This document shows positions 1 to 7,946 of a DNA stretch of 64,000 bases, piece by piece. Source of the stretch: G965214625 sp965214625 (lineage in GTDB: Bacteria > Pseudomonadota > Gammaproteobacteria > Arenicellales > Poriferihabitantaceae); NCBI GenBank assembly GCA_965214625.1, contig OZ243962.1:1302001-1366000 (forward strand). The letters are read 5' to 3'. The stretch's first letter is position 1. The number at the start of each line of letters is the position of its first letter. The notes beneath the pieces were generated by a model, which worked only from the letters and a program-made list of their open reading frames with translations, ran no database searches and was not told where the DNA came from. The translations under genes and the position numbers were made by a program.

Positions 1-253
1 GGTGGCAGACCAGTACGACATGGGGGCAAACATGGAGAGAATATTACAGGCCGTGGGTCAGGATGCGCCGTCTGCAAAACCCATCCTGGAAATCAATCCG
101 GAACATGAAATCGTCAAACAGATCAATCTGGAAGACGATTTTGCAGCCGATTGGGCACAACTGCTTTTTGACCAGGCCGCACTGGTGGAGGGTGCGTCAC
201 TGCAAGACCCCAGTGGTTTTGTCAAACGCATGAACAAGCTCCTTACCGGCTGA
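1..253 (+). CDS. htpG: Chaperone HtpG (Hsp90 family), C-terminal end only
   Basis: The last 83 residues or so of the bacterial Hsp90 chaperone, an ATP-dependent cytosolic folding factor. The 5' part lies left of the window, so the GTG at base 2 is just an internal codon. NPEHEIVKQI, then WAQLLFDQAALVEG, then the terminal RMNKLLTG match the end of the C-terminal dimerisation domain as I know it from E. coli HtpG. The stop is at 251-253, at the expected place for the family. Nothing can be said about its promoter or ATPase domain. Confidence 0.93.
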   Translation, partial: VADQYDMGANMERILQAVGQDAPSAKPILEINPEHEIVKQINLEDDFAADWAQLLFDQAALVEGASLQDPSGFVKRMNKLLTG

Positions 254-261
254 CCCTGAAC

Positions 262-292
262 GCATGGCCATCGACACAGTCAGCGGCCATGC
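262..292. terminator. Hairpin after htpG, possible terminator
   Basis: An 8-bp perfect inverted repeat, GCATGGCC at 262-269 and GGCCATGC at 285-292, sits 9 bases after the htpG stop. There is no T-run on either side, so a classical Rho-independent terminator is not shown. It lies between htpG and the convergent transporter gene and could serve either transcript. Confidence 0.3.
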
Positions 293-384
293 CCCATTCA
301 GTCAAGTGTCCTGATGCCACGGACGGCGATGCGCCACAGCCAGTCCGGACACGGTGCAAGCTGAAAGCGGCCAGCCATCCAAGG

Positions 385-1314
385 TCACTGTCCTGGGTCC
401 GGCATCCGCTCAGGAAGGGGTCCGGCCTGGACGGTCCTCCGCGGGGTCACCAGCCCCATACCCAACAACATCAGGACCAGGGACGTCCAGACCCAAATAG
501 AATGGTTTTCCTCGAAGAAAATGATCCCCCAGACAACGCCCATCAGCGTAATCAGATAGCCGGTCATGCTGGCAAACACCGACCCGGCCATTTTGACAAT
601 ATAAAGGAACATCAAATAGGCCACACTACTGACCAGCGCCATCCCCACAATGGCCCATTCTATCTTTGTCAATGGCCAGTCGATCGGGACAAACGCATCC
701 TGAAAATAAACGAATGGTATCAGCACGATGCCCGCGATCAACAAGCCACCCGCCAACAGAAAAACCAGATCCGTCGCTAAAGGAATATACATGTCGATGT
801 ACAGGTTTTCGAAGGTATAGAATATCGTCGATGACAGGGCCAGCAGCAACCAGGGGACCATCCGCACATCCGGCAGGCTGGTCTCAGGAAGGATGAGAAG
901 CAAAATCCCGACAAAACCACAGGCCACGCCGGTGACACGGATCCGGTTAAAGCGTTCCACCCTGGCCAGCCAGGCCAGGCCATAGGTGAGCATGGGCACA
1001 AGCGAGACCGTGATGGCAAGCACCCCCGCCGGGACCCGGGAAGCGGCATAGAAATAAAGGGTGCCGGGAATGGCGGTACCGAGGATGGCGATCACGCAAC
1101 ATTGTCCGAGCACCTGCCGATTGATCACCAATCGCCTGCCCCTGACCAAGCAGAAACAAAGCAAGATGATACAGCCACCGATCGCCTGCCAAAATGAAAG
1201 CCCGATCGGATGGGCATTGTCCTGGGTGGCAATCCGTGCAAGGGAAAAGGTCAATCCCCAAATCACCCCACATGACAGAACCAGAACATACGGCAGGAAT
1301 CGCTTGATGGGCAT
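385..1314 (-). CDS. EamA/DMT-family transporter, about 10 membrane helices
   Basis: A 309-residue integral membrane protein of the drug/metabolite transporter superfamily. The opening PYVLVLSCGVIWGLTFSLAR is the usual first helix of an EamA repeat, and a second repeat starts about halfway along, giving the 10-helix pattern of two five-helix halves. The substrate cannot be predicted; the family exports amino acids, metabolites or drugs. The frame is open back to 1377, but that start would overlap tag. The ATG at 1314 opens MPIKRFLPYVL just ahead of the first helix and lies 13 bases after the tag stop, so I chose it, though no clear Shine-Dalgarno is visible. It probably forms a transcription unit with tag. 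Confidence 0.8.
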   Translation of the reverse strand: MPIKRFLPYVLVLSCGVIWGLTFSLARIATQDNAHPIGLSFWQAIGGCIILLCFCLVRGRRLVINRQVLGQCCVIAILGTAIPGTLYFYAASRVPAGVLAITVSLVPMLTYGLAWLARVERFNRIRVTGVACGFVGILLLILPETSLPDVRMVPWLLLALSSTIFYTFENLYIDMYIPLATDLVFLLAGGLLIAGIVLIPFVYFQDAFVPIDWPLTKIEWAIVGMALVSSVAYLMFLYIVKMAGSVFASMTGYLITLMGVVWGIIFFEENHSIWVWTSLVLMLLGMGLVTPRRTVQAGPLPERMPDPGQ

Positions 1315-1327
1315 CGGCAAGACGGAA

Positions 1328-1930
1328 TCAGGTGCAGGACAACATTTTGTGACGATAACAGCCAACCAGATGATCATTCACCATACCGGTTGCCTGCATG
1401 AAGGCATAACAGATGGTACTGCCGACAAACGTAAATCCTCTTTTTTTCAGGTCCTTGCTTATCACATCCGACAGCGTCGTATTCGCCGGCACCTCGTCCG
1501 CTGAGTGCCAGTGATTCTGGATGACCTGGCCCTCCACAAATCCCCAGAAATACTGGTCAAACGTCTGTCCCTGATCCCGCAGTGCCAGGTAGGCGCGCGC
1601 ATTCTTGACCACCCCATTGATCTTGAGCCGGTTGCGTACAATCCCGTCATTCGCCAACAATCGCTGTATTTTGGATGCCGGATAGCGGGCAATTTTGTCT
1701 ACGTCAAAATTGTCAAATGCTTCCCTGTAGTGCTCCCTCTTTTTCAAAATGGTAATCCAACTGAGTCCCGCCTGCGCACCTTCCAGACATAAAAACTCAA
1801 ACAGCAACCGCTCATCATGCAATGGAACACCCCACTCGCCGTCATGGTAATCCTGATAAATCTTATCTCCAGCACACCAGCCACATCGGCTCTTTTCGGT
1901 GCTGTCTATGCAGTGCGGGTCGGTGTACAT
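1328..1930 (-). CDS. tag: DNA-3-methyladenine glycosylase I
   Basis: A 200-residue base-excision repair enzyme that removes 3-methyladenine from alkylated DNA. The N-terminal SRCGWCAGDKIYQDYHDGEW and the C-terminal GMVNDHLVGC carry the Cys and His residues that bind the structural zinc of Tag in E. coli. The core LEGAQAGLSWITILKKRE is the family signature around the catalytic pocket. Length is normal (E. coli Tag has 187). The ATG at 1930 is the first in frame. It lies just upstream of the EamA transporter on the same strand. Confidence 0.95.
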   Translation of the reverse strand: MYTDPHCIDSTEKSRCGWCAGDKIYQDYHDGEWGVPLHDERLLFEFLCLEGAQAGLSWITILKKREHYREAFDNFDVDKIARYPASKIQRLLANDGIVRNRLKINGVVKNARAYLALRDQGQTFDQYFWGFVEGQVIQNHWHSADEVPANTTLSDVISKDLKKRGFTFVGSTICYAFMQATGMVNDHLVGCYRHKMLSCT

Positions 1931-2070
1931 CGCTGTTACCCTTCTCTTCGAGTGTCATTTTTCTCTGGTCGCATTCATGACCTGCAAAATGCGGGTATTA
2001 TGTCGCACATTCCATCCGAACGCACGCTCGGGATTTTATTTCAAATCACAATACGACAGCGCAGTGAAAA

Positions 2071-2240
2071 ATGAAACGAAACACCAACGCGGCACAAAAA
2101 CCGAAGGACTTGGAGATCAAGCCCAGTGACTACCAGTCCACACGGAAGGAATTAAGAGAAAAACAGGATATGCTCGGCATGAGTAACAAGCAGGTCAGAG
2201 ACAGTTTTTCCGTCCCTTCAAACTCGTAAAGAAGGGTTAA
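2071..2240 (+). pseudogene. Small conserved protein gene with an apparent 1-base frameshift
   Basis: From the ATG at 2071 the frame gives 52 residues, with EIKPSDYQSTRKELREKQ in the middle, and stops at 2227-2229. The last residues FSVPSNS look out of place. Adding one base in the T5 run at 2205-2209 gives a new tail, DSFFRPFKLVKKG, ending at a TAA at 2238-2240. The combination KPSDYQ with a terminal FFRPF resembles a short gammaproteobacterial hypothetical family that I recall; I know no function for it. Either the gene is freshly broken, or the read lost a T. The only upstream Shine-Dalgarno candidate is weak. Confidence 0.6.
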
Positions 2241-2321
2241 TAAATCGGTTCCGCTGGCGTAAGCGCGTTCACCGAAAATGACAGGACTCCCCAATCACTC
2301 TTAACCACACTGGAGAAGATT

Positions 2322-2819
2322 ATGAAACAGGGCAATACTCTGAAACAAGAGAGAATAAATGTGTTAGTCCGGTTCGGTATCTGGTTCGCGGTCTGCTACG
2401 TTGTCTTTAAGACAGGGCTGGTGGCTGATGAGATCATGCTGATTTCTGTTTTTCCTTTCTCGGTCATTTGTCTGTTGGCTGTTTTTCCTTGGAAGGAAGA
2501 CGAGTCAAAACTTACGCCTTGCGAACGCAACGAGCGGTCCAAAAAGAAAGCGGTCAGGGAGGCACGGATAACGAAGCTGATCGACATCATCCATGGGATT
2601 GTCTACCCGATATCCGTGTTGTGCGGATGGGTGATGGCCTTTTTTATGGTGTACTTGACGGTGACGGACCCGTGGAGTTTGTGGGGACCGGGACTGTTGG
2701 CAATGTGGTCGGGTCTGTTGTCTTTGCTGCAGATGGCCCTGGTGGCCGGGGCCATTGCCCTGATCGTTGTTTGCGTTTGTTTCGTCCACCACGTTGCCCA
2801 TAAAAACCGGCAGTCATGA
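2322..2819 (+). CDS. Unknown membrane protein, four predicted helices
   Basis: I do not recognise this 165-residue protein. Four hydrophobic segments are visible at about residues 13-33, 38-56, 90-112 and 125-155, with a highly charged cytosolic-type loop between the second and third (KEDESKLTPCERNERSKKK). It ends in a short basic tail. The start is well supported: GGAGAAG stands a few bases before the ATG at 2322. It stands alone between the frameshifted small gene and the decayed higBA pair, so context gives no function. Codon use looks similar to its neighbours. Confidence 0.65.
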   Translation: MKQGNTLKQERINVLVRFGIWFAVCYVVFKTGLVADEIMLISVFPFSVICLLAVFPWKEDESKLTPCERNERSKKKAVREARITKLIDIIHGIVYPISVLCGWVMAFFMVYLTVTDPWSLWGPGLLAMWSGLLSLLQMALVAGAIALIVVCVCFVHHVAHKNRQS

Positions 2820-2904
2820 CCCTTGACCCGTCCATCATGGCCGTTGCTGCGATGAAGATTCTTATAACCTTTGAGGGAATGCACCTGGTGATTGGCTTTG
2901 GTTA

Positions 2905-3169
2905 CTATTCGATATAATTCCCTTTCCATAAATCATAGCTCTCTTGCAGGGTCAACCAACTTTCTGCAGAGCCCCCCCAAAACACGGGATAACCGAACCG
3001 CCGTTTGCGGTGAAATCCCCGCCGCCCCATTCAACAAACGATCGAATGTGCTGCATGCCACACCGAGCTGATCGGCAATTTTATTTGCACTCAACTCAGA
3101 AAATGGTTCAATATATGTACGCCGGATCAAAGCCCCTGGATGAGGTGGATCGTGTTGTTGAAAAAGCAT
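2905..3169 (-). pseudogene. higA: HigA-type antitoxin, frameshifted in a G7 tract
   Basis: An XRE-type helix-turn-helix antitoxin of the HigA family: HPGALIRRTYIEPF at the start and ANKIADQLGVACSTFDRLLN as the helix-turn-helix. As sequenced, the frame leaves the family after RVLGG and stops at 2933. Removing one G from the run at 2972-2978 (C7 on the plus strand) restores SAESWLTLQESYDLWKGNY, the expected HigA ending, with a stop at 2905-2907. The ATG at 3169 follows the HigB stop with no gap, the usual higBA order. The gene is either broken by a homopolymer insertion or misread there. Confidence 0.8.
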
Positions 3170-3298
3170 TCAGTGATAATCCTCGTAGTTCACGCGATAA
3201 ACATCGCCCTCTTCAAACCTGAAAACAATTCGCCAGTTTCCGGAGACATTGATCGCCCAATATCCTTTCAGCTTGCCTTTGAGTGGGTGCAATCGATA
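3170..3298 (-). pseudogene. higB: HigB toxin remnant, C-terminal half only
   Basis: The last 42 residues are the C-terminal half of a RelE-superfamily HigB mRNA interferase: YRLHPLKGKLKGYWAINVSG, then NWRIVFRFEEGD, ending in YEDYH. In full HigB about 45-50 further residues precede YRLHPLKG. Here the sequence upstream (3299-3352) encodes a cysteine-rich stretch with no similarity to the family, so the N-terminal half has been lost or replaced. The TGA at 3170-3172 abuts the higA ATG. The toxin is unlikely to fold or cleave RNA. Confidence 0.82.
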
Positions 3299-3553
3299 TA
3301 TACAAATATACTGTATTACGCAACAGGGAATACAGGGAACTGTAGAGAACAAATGATTCTGTCCGGTCGGGCTTCCCTTCTATTAGCGATGATAGCTGGA
3401 AGATACCCGATTCCGCTTGTCTTCTACCATCTTCAGGACAGTGGAAATACGGCTTTAGGGATCCCCGTCACTTTGTACTTGCTCGCGGACAAAACATGCT
3501 GCGTGCCGACATGATGCTTTCCAGTAGTTCAATTATCCTGCGATCTTCGCGAT

Positions 3554-4555
3554 TCATCTGAGCAAAAACCCCGCAGCGTACGGATCGCGTTCATCAATAA
3601 TAAGCTCATTTTTACCGGTCAATCGTGCCCATCCTGCAATCGTGGGAATGATCCCCTCACGGTCTCCCACCTGCTCTGTCCGAATGGCACAACCGTGAAA
3701 CAGACTGCCGATCACACTCTCATGAACAAAGGGCGCACCCACTGCCAACTCCCCCCGTCGAACCAACTGCGCCATTCTCGCTGAGGTGCCGGTTCCGCAA
3801 GGGGACCGGTCAATGCCACGATCGCCGTAAAACACCACATTACGCGCATCGGCCTGCGCAACCGTCGGCACATCGGTCCACATGACATGACTCACCCCCC
3901 GTATACGCTCATCGAGCGGATGCTCGAACGGCCCAAGCTGATTGATTTTCTCCCTGACCAGTGGACTGAATTTTCTGATTTGATCGACCGTCATCCCTGC
4001 CAGGCCCCGGTAATTTTCCTGCGGCTCAATGATGGCATAAAAATTGCCCCCGTAACTGACATCCAGTCGCAACTCACCGAGTTCCGGCAGCACAATCGAC
4101 CAGTTGCTGGAATGAAGAAAAGAAGGCACATTGACCAGCTTCACCGATTCAACGTAGTCCCCCTCCATGTTGTAATGGGCCTCGACCTGGCCTGCCGGCG
4201 TATCCAGCCTGAGCATCCCCGGTCGCTTGGGTGTGACCAGACATTCTTCCATCACCACCGTGACCGTGCCGATGGTACCATGACCACACATGGGCAGGCA
4301 GCCACTGACTTCGATAAACAGCACCGAAAGATCGCTGTCCGCCTGTATCGGCGGATAAACAATGGCTCCCGACATGGCATCATGGCCTCTCGGTTCAAAC
4401 ATCAATCCGGTTCTTATCCAGTCATAGTGAGACAAAAAATAGTGACGCCTTTCGATCATGGTCTCGCCTTGCAACACCGGTTTGTTGCCAATAACCACCC
4501 TGACCGGATTGCCGCAGGTGTGTGCATCAATGCATTGGAATGTCTGCTTGCCCAT
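3554..4555 (-). CDS. Proline racemase family, probable 4-hydroxyproline 2-epimerase
   Basis: A 333-residue cofactor-free epimerase. Both catalytic cysteines are present: C90 in PMCGHGTIG and C253 in DRSPCGTGTSAR, so it is an epimerase or racemase rather than the hydroxyproline dehydratase, which has Ser or Thr at the first site. It probably turns trans-4-hydroxy-L-proline into cis-4-hydroxy-D-proline, the substrate for the neighbouring dehydrogenase. A TTG at 4564 is in frame, but the ATG at 4555 has GAGGG four bases ahead and gives the family's usual start. It begins 6 bases after the dehydrogenase stop, so the two form one operon. Proline racemase activity cannot be excluded. Confidence 0.88.
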   Translation of the reverse strand: MGKQTFQCIDAHTCGNPVRVVIGNKPVLQGETMIERRHYFLSHYDWIRTGLMFEPRGHDAMSGAIVYPPIQADSDLSVLFIEVSGCLPMCGHGTIGTVTVVMEECLVTPKRPGMLRLDTPAGQVEAHYNMEGDYVESVKLVNVPSFLHSSNWSIVLPELGELRLDVSYGGNFYAIIEPQENYRGLAGMTVDQIRKFSPLVREKINQLGPFEHPLDERIRGVSHVMWTDVPTVAQADARNVVFYGDRGIDRSPCGTGTSARMAQLVRRGELAVGAPFVHESVIGSLFHGCAIRTEQVGDREGIIPTIAGWARLTGKNELIIDERDPYAAGFLLR

Positions 4556-4560
4556 GACCC

Positions 4561-5811
4561 TCAACTGAAACGATTAATATGAAGGGCTTCCAACGACATG
4601 GCGGGTTGGGCGCCCGACATCAACTGGCCGATCAGCTTTGCGGTCGTGGCGGCCATGGTCAGTCCGAGGTGCCCGTGCCCGAAGGCATAATACACATTGT
4701 GATAGTAGCCTGACCGGCAAATGACCGGTAGCGAATCCGGTGTTGACGGGCGATGCCCCATCCAGTTTTCGGCACGCTCACTGTTCAGTCCAGGCAGATA
4801 CCGTTTCGCGATATTGACCAGCCGCACACAACGGTCATATCTGGGACGGGCATGCAAACCGGCAAATTCAGCCGCCCCGCCAATCCGTATCCGGTCGCCG
4901 ATATTGGTCGCAACAAATTTTTCCTCCCCGAAAATGATCTGTCTTTTCAACCGGATTCCAGGATCGGACAGCGTGGCATTGTAGCCCCGTTCCGATTCCA
5001 TCAGCACGCGTTCTCCGAGTTGACGGCAAAGCGCTTTTGACCAGACCCCCGCCGCGATCACAACCATGTCCGCCTCGATGTTCTGCAGCTGGCTCGTCTT
5101 GACCGCGGCGACAGTTTTTTCCGTGATGGTAAAACGTTGTACCGCATCCCGCCGGATTGCACCCCCTGATTGCCGAAACCGGTCGGCCAGACCGGCCGCC
5201 AGCTGATAAGGATCGACGGTGTTGAACCACTGCGGCATCAACCACCCGCCGCACACACCGCTCAGGGCGGGCTCAAGCTCGCGCACCTTTCGTGAGTCCA
5301 GTCGCTCAATACGGATGCCGTGACGCTCTTTCATCTCCCATTCCAGCCGGTCCCCTTCGAACGCCGCTTTCGACCGATAGACTGTCATTGCGCCTTCCCC
5401 ACGGAGCAAATGTTGCAGCCCCGCCTGGCCGATCAACTGGCGGCTGTCTTCGGCACATTGTTGCAACAAGCTCGCCAGTACCCGGGCAATGCGCTCTGTC
5501 TGGGCCACTGAACTCATCCGATAAAAGCGCCACAACCAGGGAAACAGGACAGGCAGCTGCCGCCAGCGGACCGACAGGGGCCCATCGGGGTCGAAAAGCC
5601 AGCGCGGCATCTTGCCGATGATGCCCGGAACGGCCATCGGCATGATTTCCGTCACACCAAAGCCGCCGGCATTGCCTGCAGAGGTTCGACTGCCGGGTGA
5701 ATCAGGATCAATCAAACAGACATCAAATCCCCGATTGATCAACTCGATACCGCAACTCAACCCGATCATTCCGGCTCCGGCAACCACACATTTCATTTTT
5801 CTTTGACCCAT
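4561..5811 (-). CDS. FAD-dependent D-amino-acid dehydrogenase (DadA-like)
   Basis: A 416-residue flavoprotein of the DAO superfamily. The N-terminal KCVVAGAGMIGLSCGIELIN is the dinucleotide-binding fold; further on come SRTSAGNAGGFG and the C-terminal GHRPSTPDSLPVI and YYAFGHGHLGLT typical of DadA. It probably oxidises D-amino acids, most likely cis-4-hydroxy-D-proline made by the epimerase encoded just downstream, and passes electrons to the respiratory chain. The start at 5811 has AGGGGGG a few bases upstream; a second ATG at 5796 (MKCVV) is also possible. The longer open frame to 5904 is not supported. Confidence 0.88.
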   Translation of the reverse strand: MGQRKMKCVVAGAGMIGLSCGIELINRGFDVCLIDPDSPGSRTSAGNAGGFGVTEIMPMAVPGIIGKMPRWLFDPDGPLSVRWRQLPVLFPWLWRFYRMSSVAQTERIARVLASLLQQCAEDSRQLIGQAGLQHLLRGEGAMTVYRSKAAFEGDRLEWEMKERHGIRIERLDSRKVRELEPALSGVCGGWLMPQWFNTVDPYQLAAGLADRFRQSGGAIRRDAVQRFTITEKTVAAVKTSQLQNIEADMVVIAAGVWSKALCRQLGERVLMESERGYNATLSDPGIRLKRQIIFGEEKFVATNIGDRIRIGGAAEFAGLHARPRYDRCVRLVNIAKRYLPGLNSERAENWMGHRPSTPDSLPVICRSGYYHNVYYAFGHGHLGLTMAATTAKLIGQLMSGAQPAMSLEALHINRFS

Positions 5812-5913
5812 AGCCCCCCTGGCGTGTTGATCCGTCTGACCGACCTGTCTTCCGTTTCCCAAAATCAATGCGCCCCCTGGACCGGCGCAGACCCTCAACC
5901 GCACCTTTTCAGA

Positions 5914-6471
5914 TTATCCATGGATAATCCGGTCGATGTCGGGTCGATGTTGTTTGATTTCCTCTCTGGTCAGACCCTCCAGTGAATGCGGAAACTTGAT
6001 CCATCGTTCGGTTTCGTGCAGAAAATAATCCGGTTCCCGATCCGTTTGATTGCGACTTGGTTTGTAGTAAGGCACTGCAATTCTTATCTCCTGCGGTGTG
6101 TTCAGTCTGGCGTGAGAGCGCAAATAATCAATCACGGCAAACAGGGTATGTCCCGTGTCAAAGACATCGTCCACGATCAGCAACCGGTCTTCGTAGCGGA
6201 CCCGTTTCAACAGATAGCTCATGCCGTGAATGCGAATTGACGTACTTCTCTGGTCAATCGTACTTTCATAGGAGGACGTTCTGATGGCGATATGATCCGT
6301 TTCAATACCCGCATAATCCAGTATTTCCTGCACCGCGATGCCGACCGGCGTCCCGCCACGCCAGATCGCAATCATCAAGTTGGGCCTGAATCCGCTTTCG
6401 ACCACCTGTTTACCCAGCTTGAATGAATCCTCCAGCAAACCTTGGGCCGATAGGTACAACTTTTCGGACAT
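5914..6471 (-). CDS. Phosphoribosyltransferase-domain protein, paralogue 1
   Basis: A 185-residue type I phosphoribosyltransferase. LLIVDDVFDTGHTL near the middle is the PRPP-binding loop, and the N-terminal IAIWRGGTPVGI is the usual pyrophosphate-binding region. The family includes hypoxanthine and xanthine-guanine salvage enzymes; the substrate here is unknown. It is clearly homologous along its length to the protein at 6565-7170, which is read the other way from a shared 93-base intergenic region. Similar blocks are GFRPN/D, TDHIAIRTS, IRIHGM/IRVHGM and IRIAVPYYKP/IRIAVPWYKP. It ends 102 bases upstream of the dehydrogenase. Confidence 0.85.
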   Translation of the reverse strand: MSEKLYLSAQGLLEDSFKLGKQVVESGFRPNLMIAIWRGGTPVGIAVQEILDYAGIETDHIAIRTSSYESTIDQRSTSIRIHGMSYLLKRVRYEDRLLIVDDVFDTGHTLFAVIDYLRSHARLNTPQEIRIAVPYYKPSRNQTDREPDYFLHETERWIKFPHSLEGLTREEIKQHRPDIDRIIHG

Positions 6472-6564
6472 AATATTTCTGAATCAGGCGATGATCATGG
6501 ATCGTGTCGTGTGTTCGAGGTACTATATCAGTCCTGTCAATCACTGTAACGACCTAATTTTAAT

Positions 6565-7170
6565 TTGACTGATCCGGTAAATTCGACCCGATGCTTCATA
6601 CAAGAGCAGGACCTGATGCTCGACAGTTTCCGCTTGGGCAGGCAGATATTTGACTCTGGCTTCAGACCGGATTTTATCGTCGGCATATGGCGCGGTGGCA
6701 GTTCCGTCGGTATTGTGGTGCAGGAGTGTCTCCAATATCTGGGGATTCACACGGACCATATTGCGATTCGAACCTCCTACCGCGGGATATCAACCTATCA
6801 CCACCTGATTGAACGAAGCGGGGCAATTCGCGTACATGGCATGGAATATCTCTTTGAGCACATGAATGCGGATGATGCATTGCTCATTGTCGATGATGTC
6901 TTCAGCAGCGGACTGAATATTGAAGCCGTCATCAGGCGTCTTCAAAACAAGATGCGAAGGAATCTTCCGCATGATATCCGTATTGCGGTTCCCTGGTACA
7001 AGCCGACCAAAAACAAGACCGGCAGAATTCCCGACTTTTACATCCATAAAACCAATCAGTGGCTGGTGCTGCCCTATGAGTTGAACGGCTTGACCGTTGA
7101 TGAAATCTGCCATTACAAACCGGCACTTCGTCCCCTCTTTGAACACTGGGCGTTCCCCAAGAACCCGTGA
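6565..7170 (+). CDS. Phosphoribosyltransferase-domain protein, paralogue 2
   Basis: A 201-residue paralogue of the divergent neighbour. The PRPP loop is present but changed, LLIVDDVFSSGLNI where paralogue 1 has DVFDTGHTL, so the Asp-Thr-Gly signature has become Ser-Ser-Gly. The region IVGIWRGGSSVGIVVQECLQ and the C-terminal third are conserved. The frame opens with TTG at 6565; alignment to paralogue 1 needs the residues before the first ATG (6616), which supports the TTG or a nearby start, but no strong Shine-Dalgarno is visible. The substituted loop suggests a different substrate or a regulatory role. The amidotransferase starts 26 bases after its stop. Confidence 0.8.
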   Translation: MTDPVNSTRCFIQEQDLMLDSFRLGRQIFDSGFRPDFIVGIWRGGSSVGIVVQECLQYLGIHTDHIAIRTSYRGISTYHHLIERSGAIRVHGMEYLFEHMNADDALLIVDDVFSSGLNIEAVIRRLQNKMRRNLPHDIRIAVPWYKPTKNKTGRIPDFYIHKTNQWLVLPYELNGLTVDEICHYKPALRPLFEHWAFPKNP

Positions 7171-7196
7171 CCAGTCAACTGATTTTCCGATGAACC

Positions 7197-7946
7197 ATGT
7201 CCCGCGTCCTGTTAATTGACCATCATGACAACCCCGGTGATGACCGGGTCACCACGTACTTGAGACAACGGGGGTATCAGTGGGAAATGATCTGTCCGTT
7301 CAAGGGGCAGCGCCTACCCGAATTGACCGACGATATTCAGGGCGTTGTGATCTATGGGGGCAGCATGAATGTGACCGAAATGGCACACTTCCCATTCCTC
7401 AAAACGGAACTGCGGTGGCTTGAGCAGTGTCTCAAAAATCCCGTGAGGATTTTAGGGATCTGCCTTGGCGCACAACTTGTGGCCCATGCGCTCGGTGCCC
7501 GGGTCGGGCCAAGAGAAGATGGCCGATGTGAATTCGGGTACTATGAAATCAAACCCACCACGCAGGCCGATGGATGGATTCCGGATCCTTTTCTGGTTAC
7601 CCAGGCGCATTTTCAGGAATTCGATATTCCCGACAACGCAATTCGTCTGGCAACCGGTGACCCATTCGAAAACCAGGCCTTTCGGTACGGTGACACCGTG
7701 TTTGGGCTGCAGTTTCATCCCGAAGTGAGCGCAACGATTTTCAGGCGGTGGCAGTGTGCCGAATGGGCTTTTTTCAATTCGTTTGGCGCCCAGACCCGGG
7801 AACAGCAAGATCGGTTGATGGCTCGGGCCGAACCCGCCCAAGGTGTATGGTTCAACGGATTTTTAGGAAAATTGCTTGATTTCGATCCCGCCCGCCTTCC
7901 CCGTGCTGACACCAAGCCCCATCCCATCGGGAGGCTTTCTGCATGA
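7197..7946 (+). CDS. Class I glutamine amidotransferase
   Basis: A 249-residue stand-alone class I glutamine amidotransferase. The triad is intact: C89 in LGICLGAQL, H174 and E176 in LQFHPEVS. The early YGGSMNV is the oxyanion strand. Members of this group (GuaA-like, gamma-glutamyl hydrolases) either feed ammonia to a partner or cleave gamma-glutamyl bonds; the acceptor is not evident here. It lies 26 bases after the second phosphoribosyltransferase and overlaps the NTF2-like gene by ATGA (7943-7946), so the three are probably co-transcribed. Confidence 0.85.
   Translation: MSRVLLIDHHDNPGDDRVTTYLRQRGYQWEMICPFKGQRLPELTDDIQGVVIYGGSMNVTEMAHFPFLKTELRWLEQCLKNPVRILGICLGAQLVAHALGARVGPREDGRCEFGYYEIKPTTQADGWIPDPFLVTQAHFQEFDIPDNAIRLATGDPFENQAFRYGDTVFGLQFHPEVSATIFRRWQCAEWAFFNSFGAQTREQQDRLMARAEPAQGVWFNGFLGKLLDFDPARLPRADTKPHPIGRLSA

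Noticed and set aside
3140..3514. 124-codon plus-strand frame across the higB remnant
   Set aside because: It is the antisense shadow of the higBA remnants extended into gene-free DNA; no start signal and no family.
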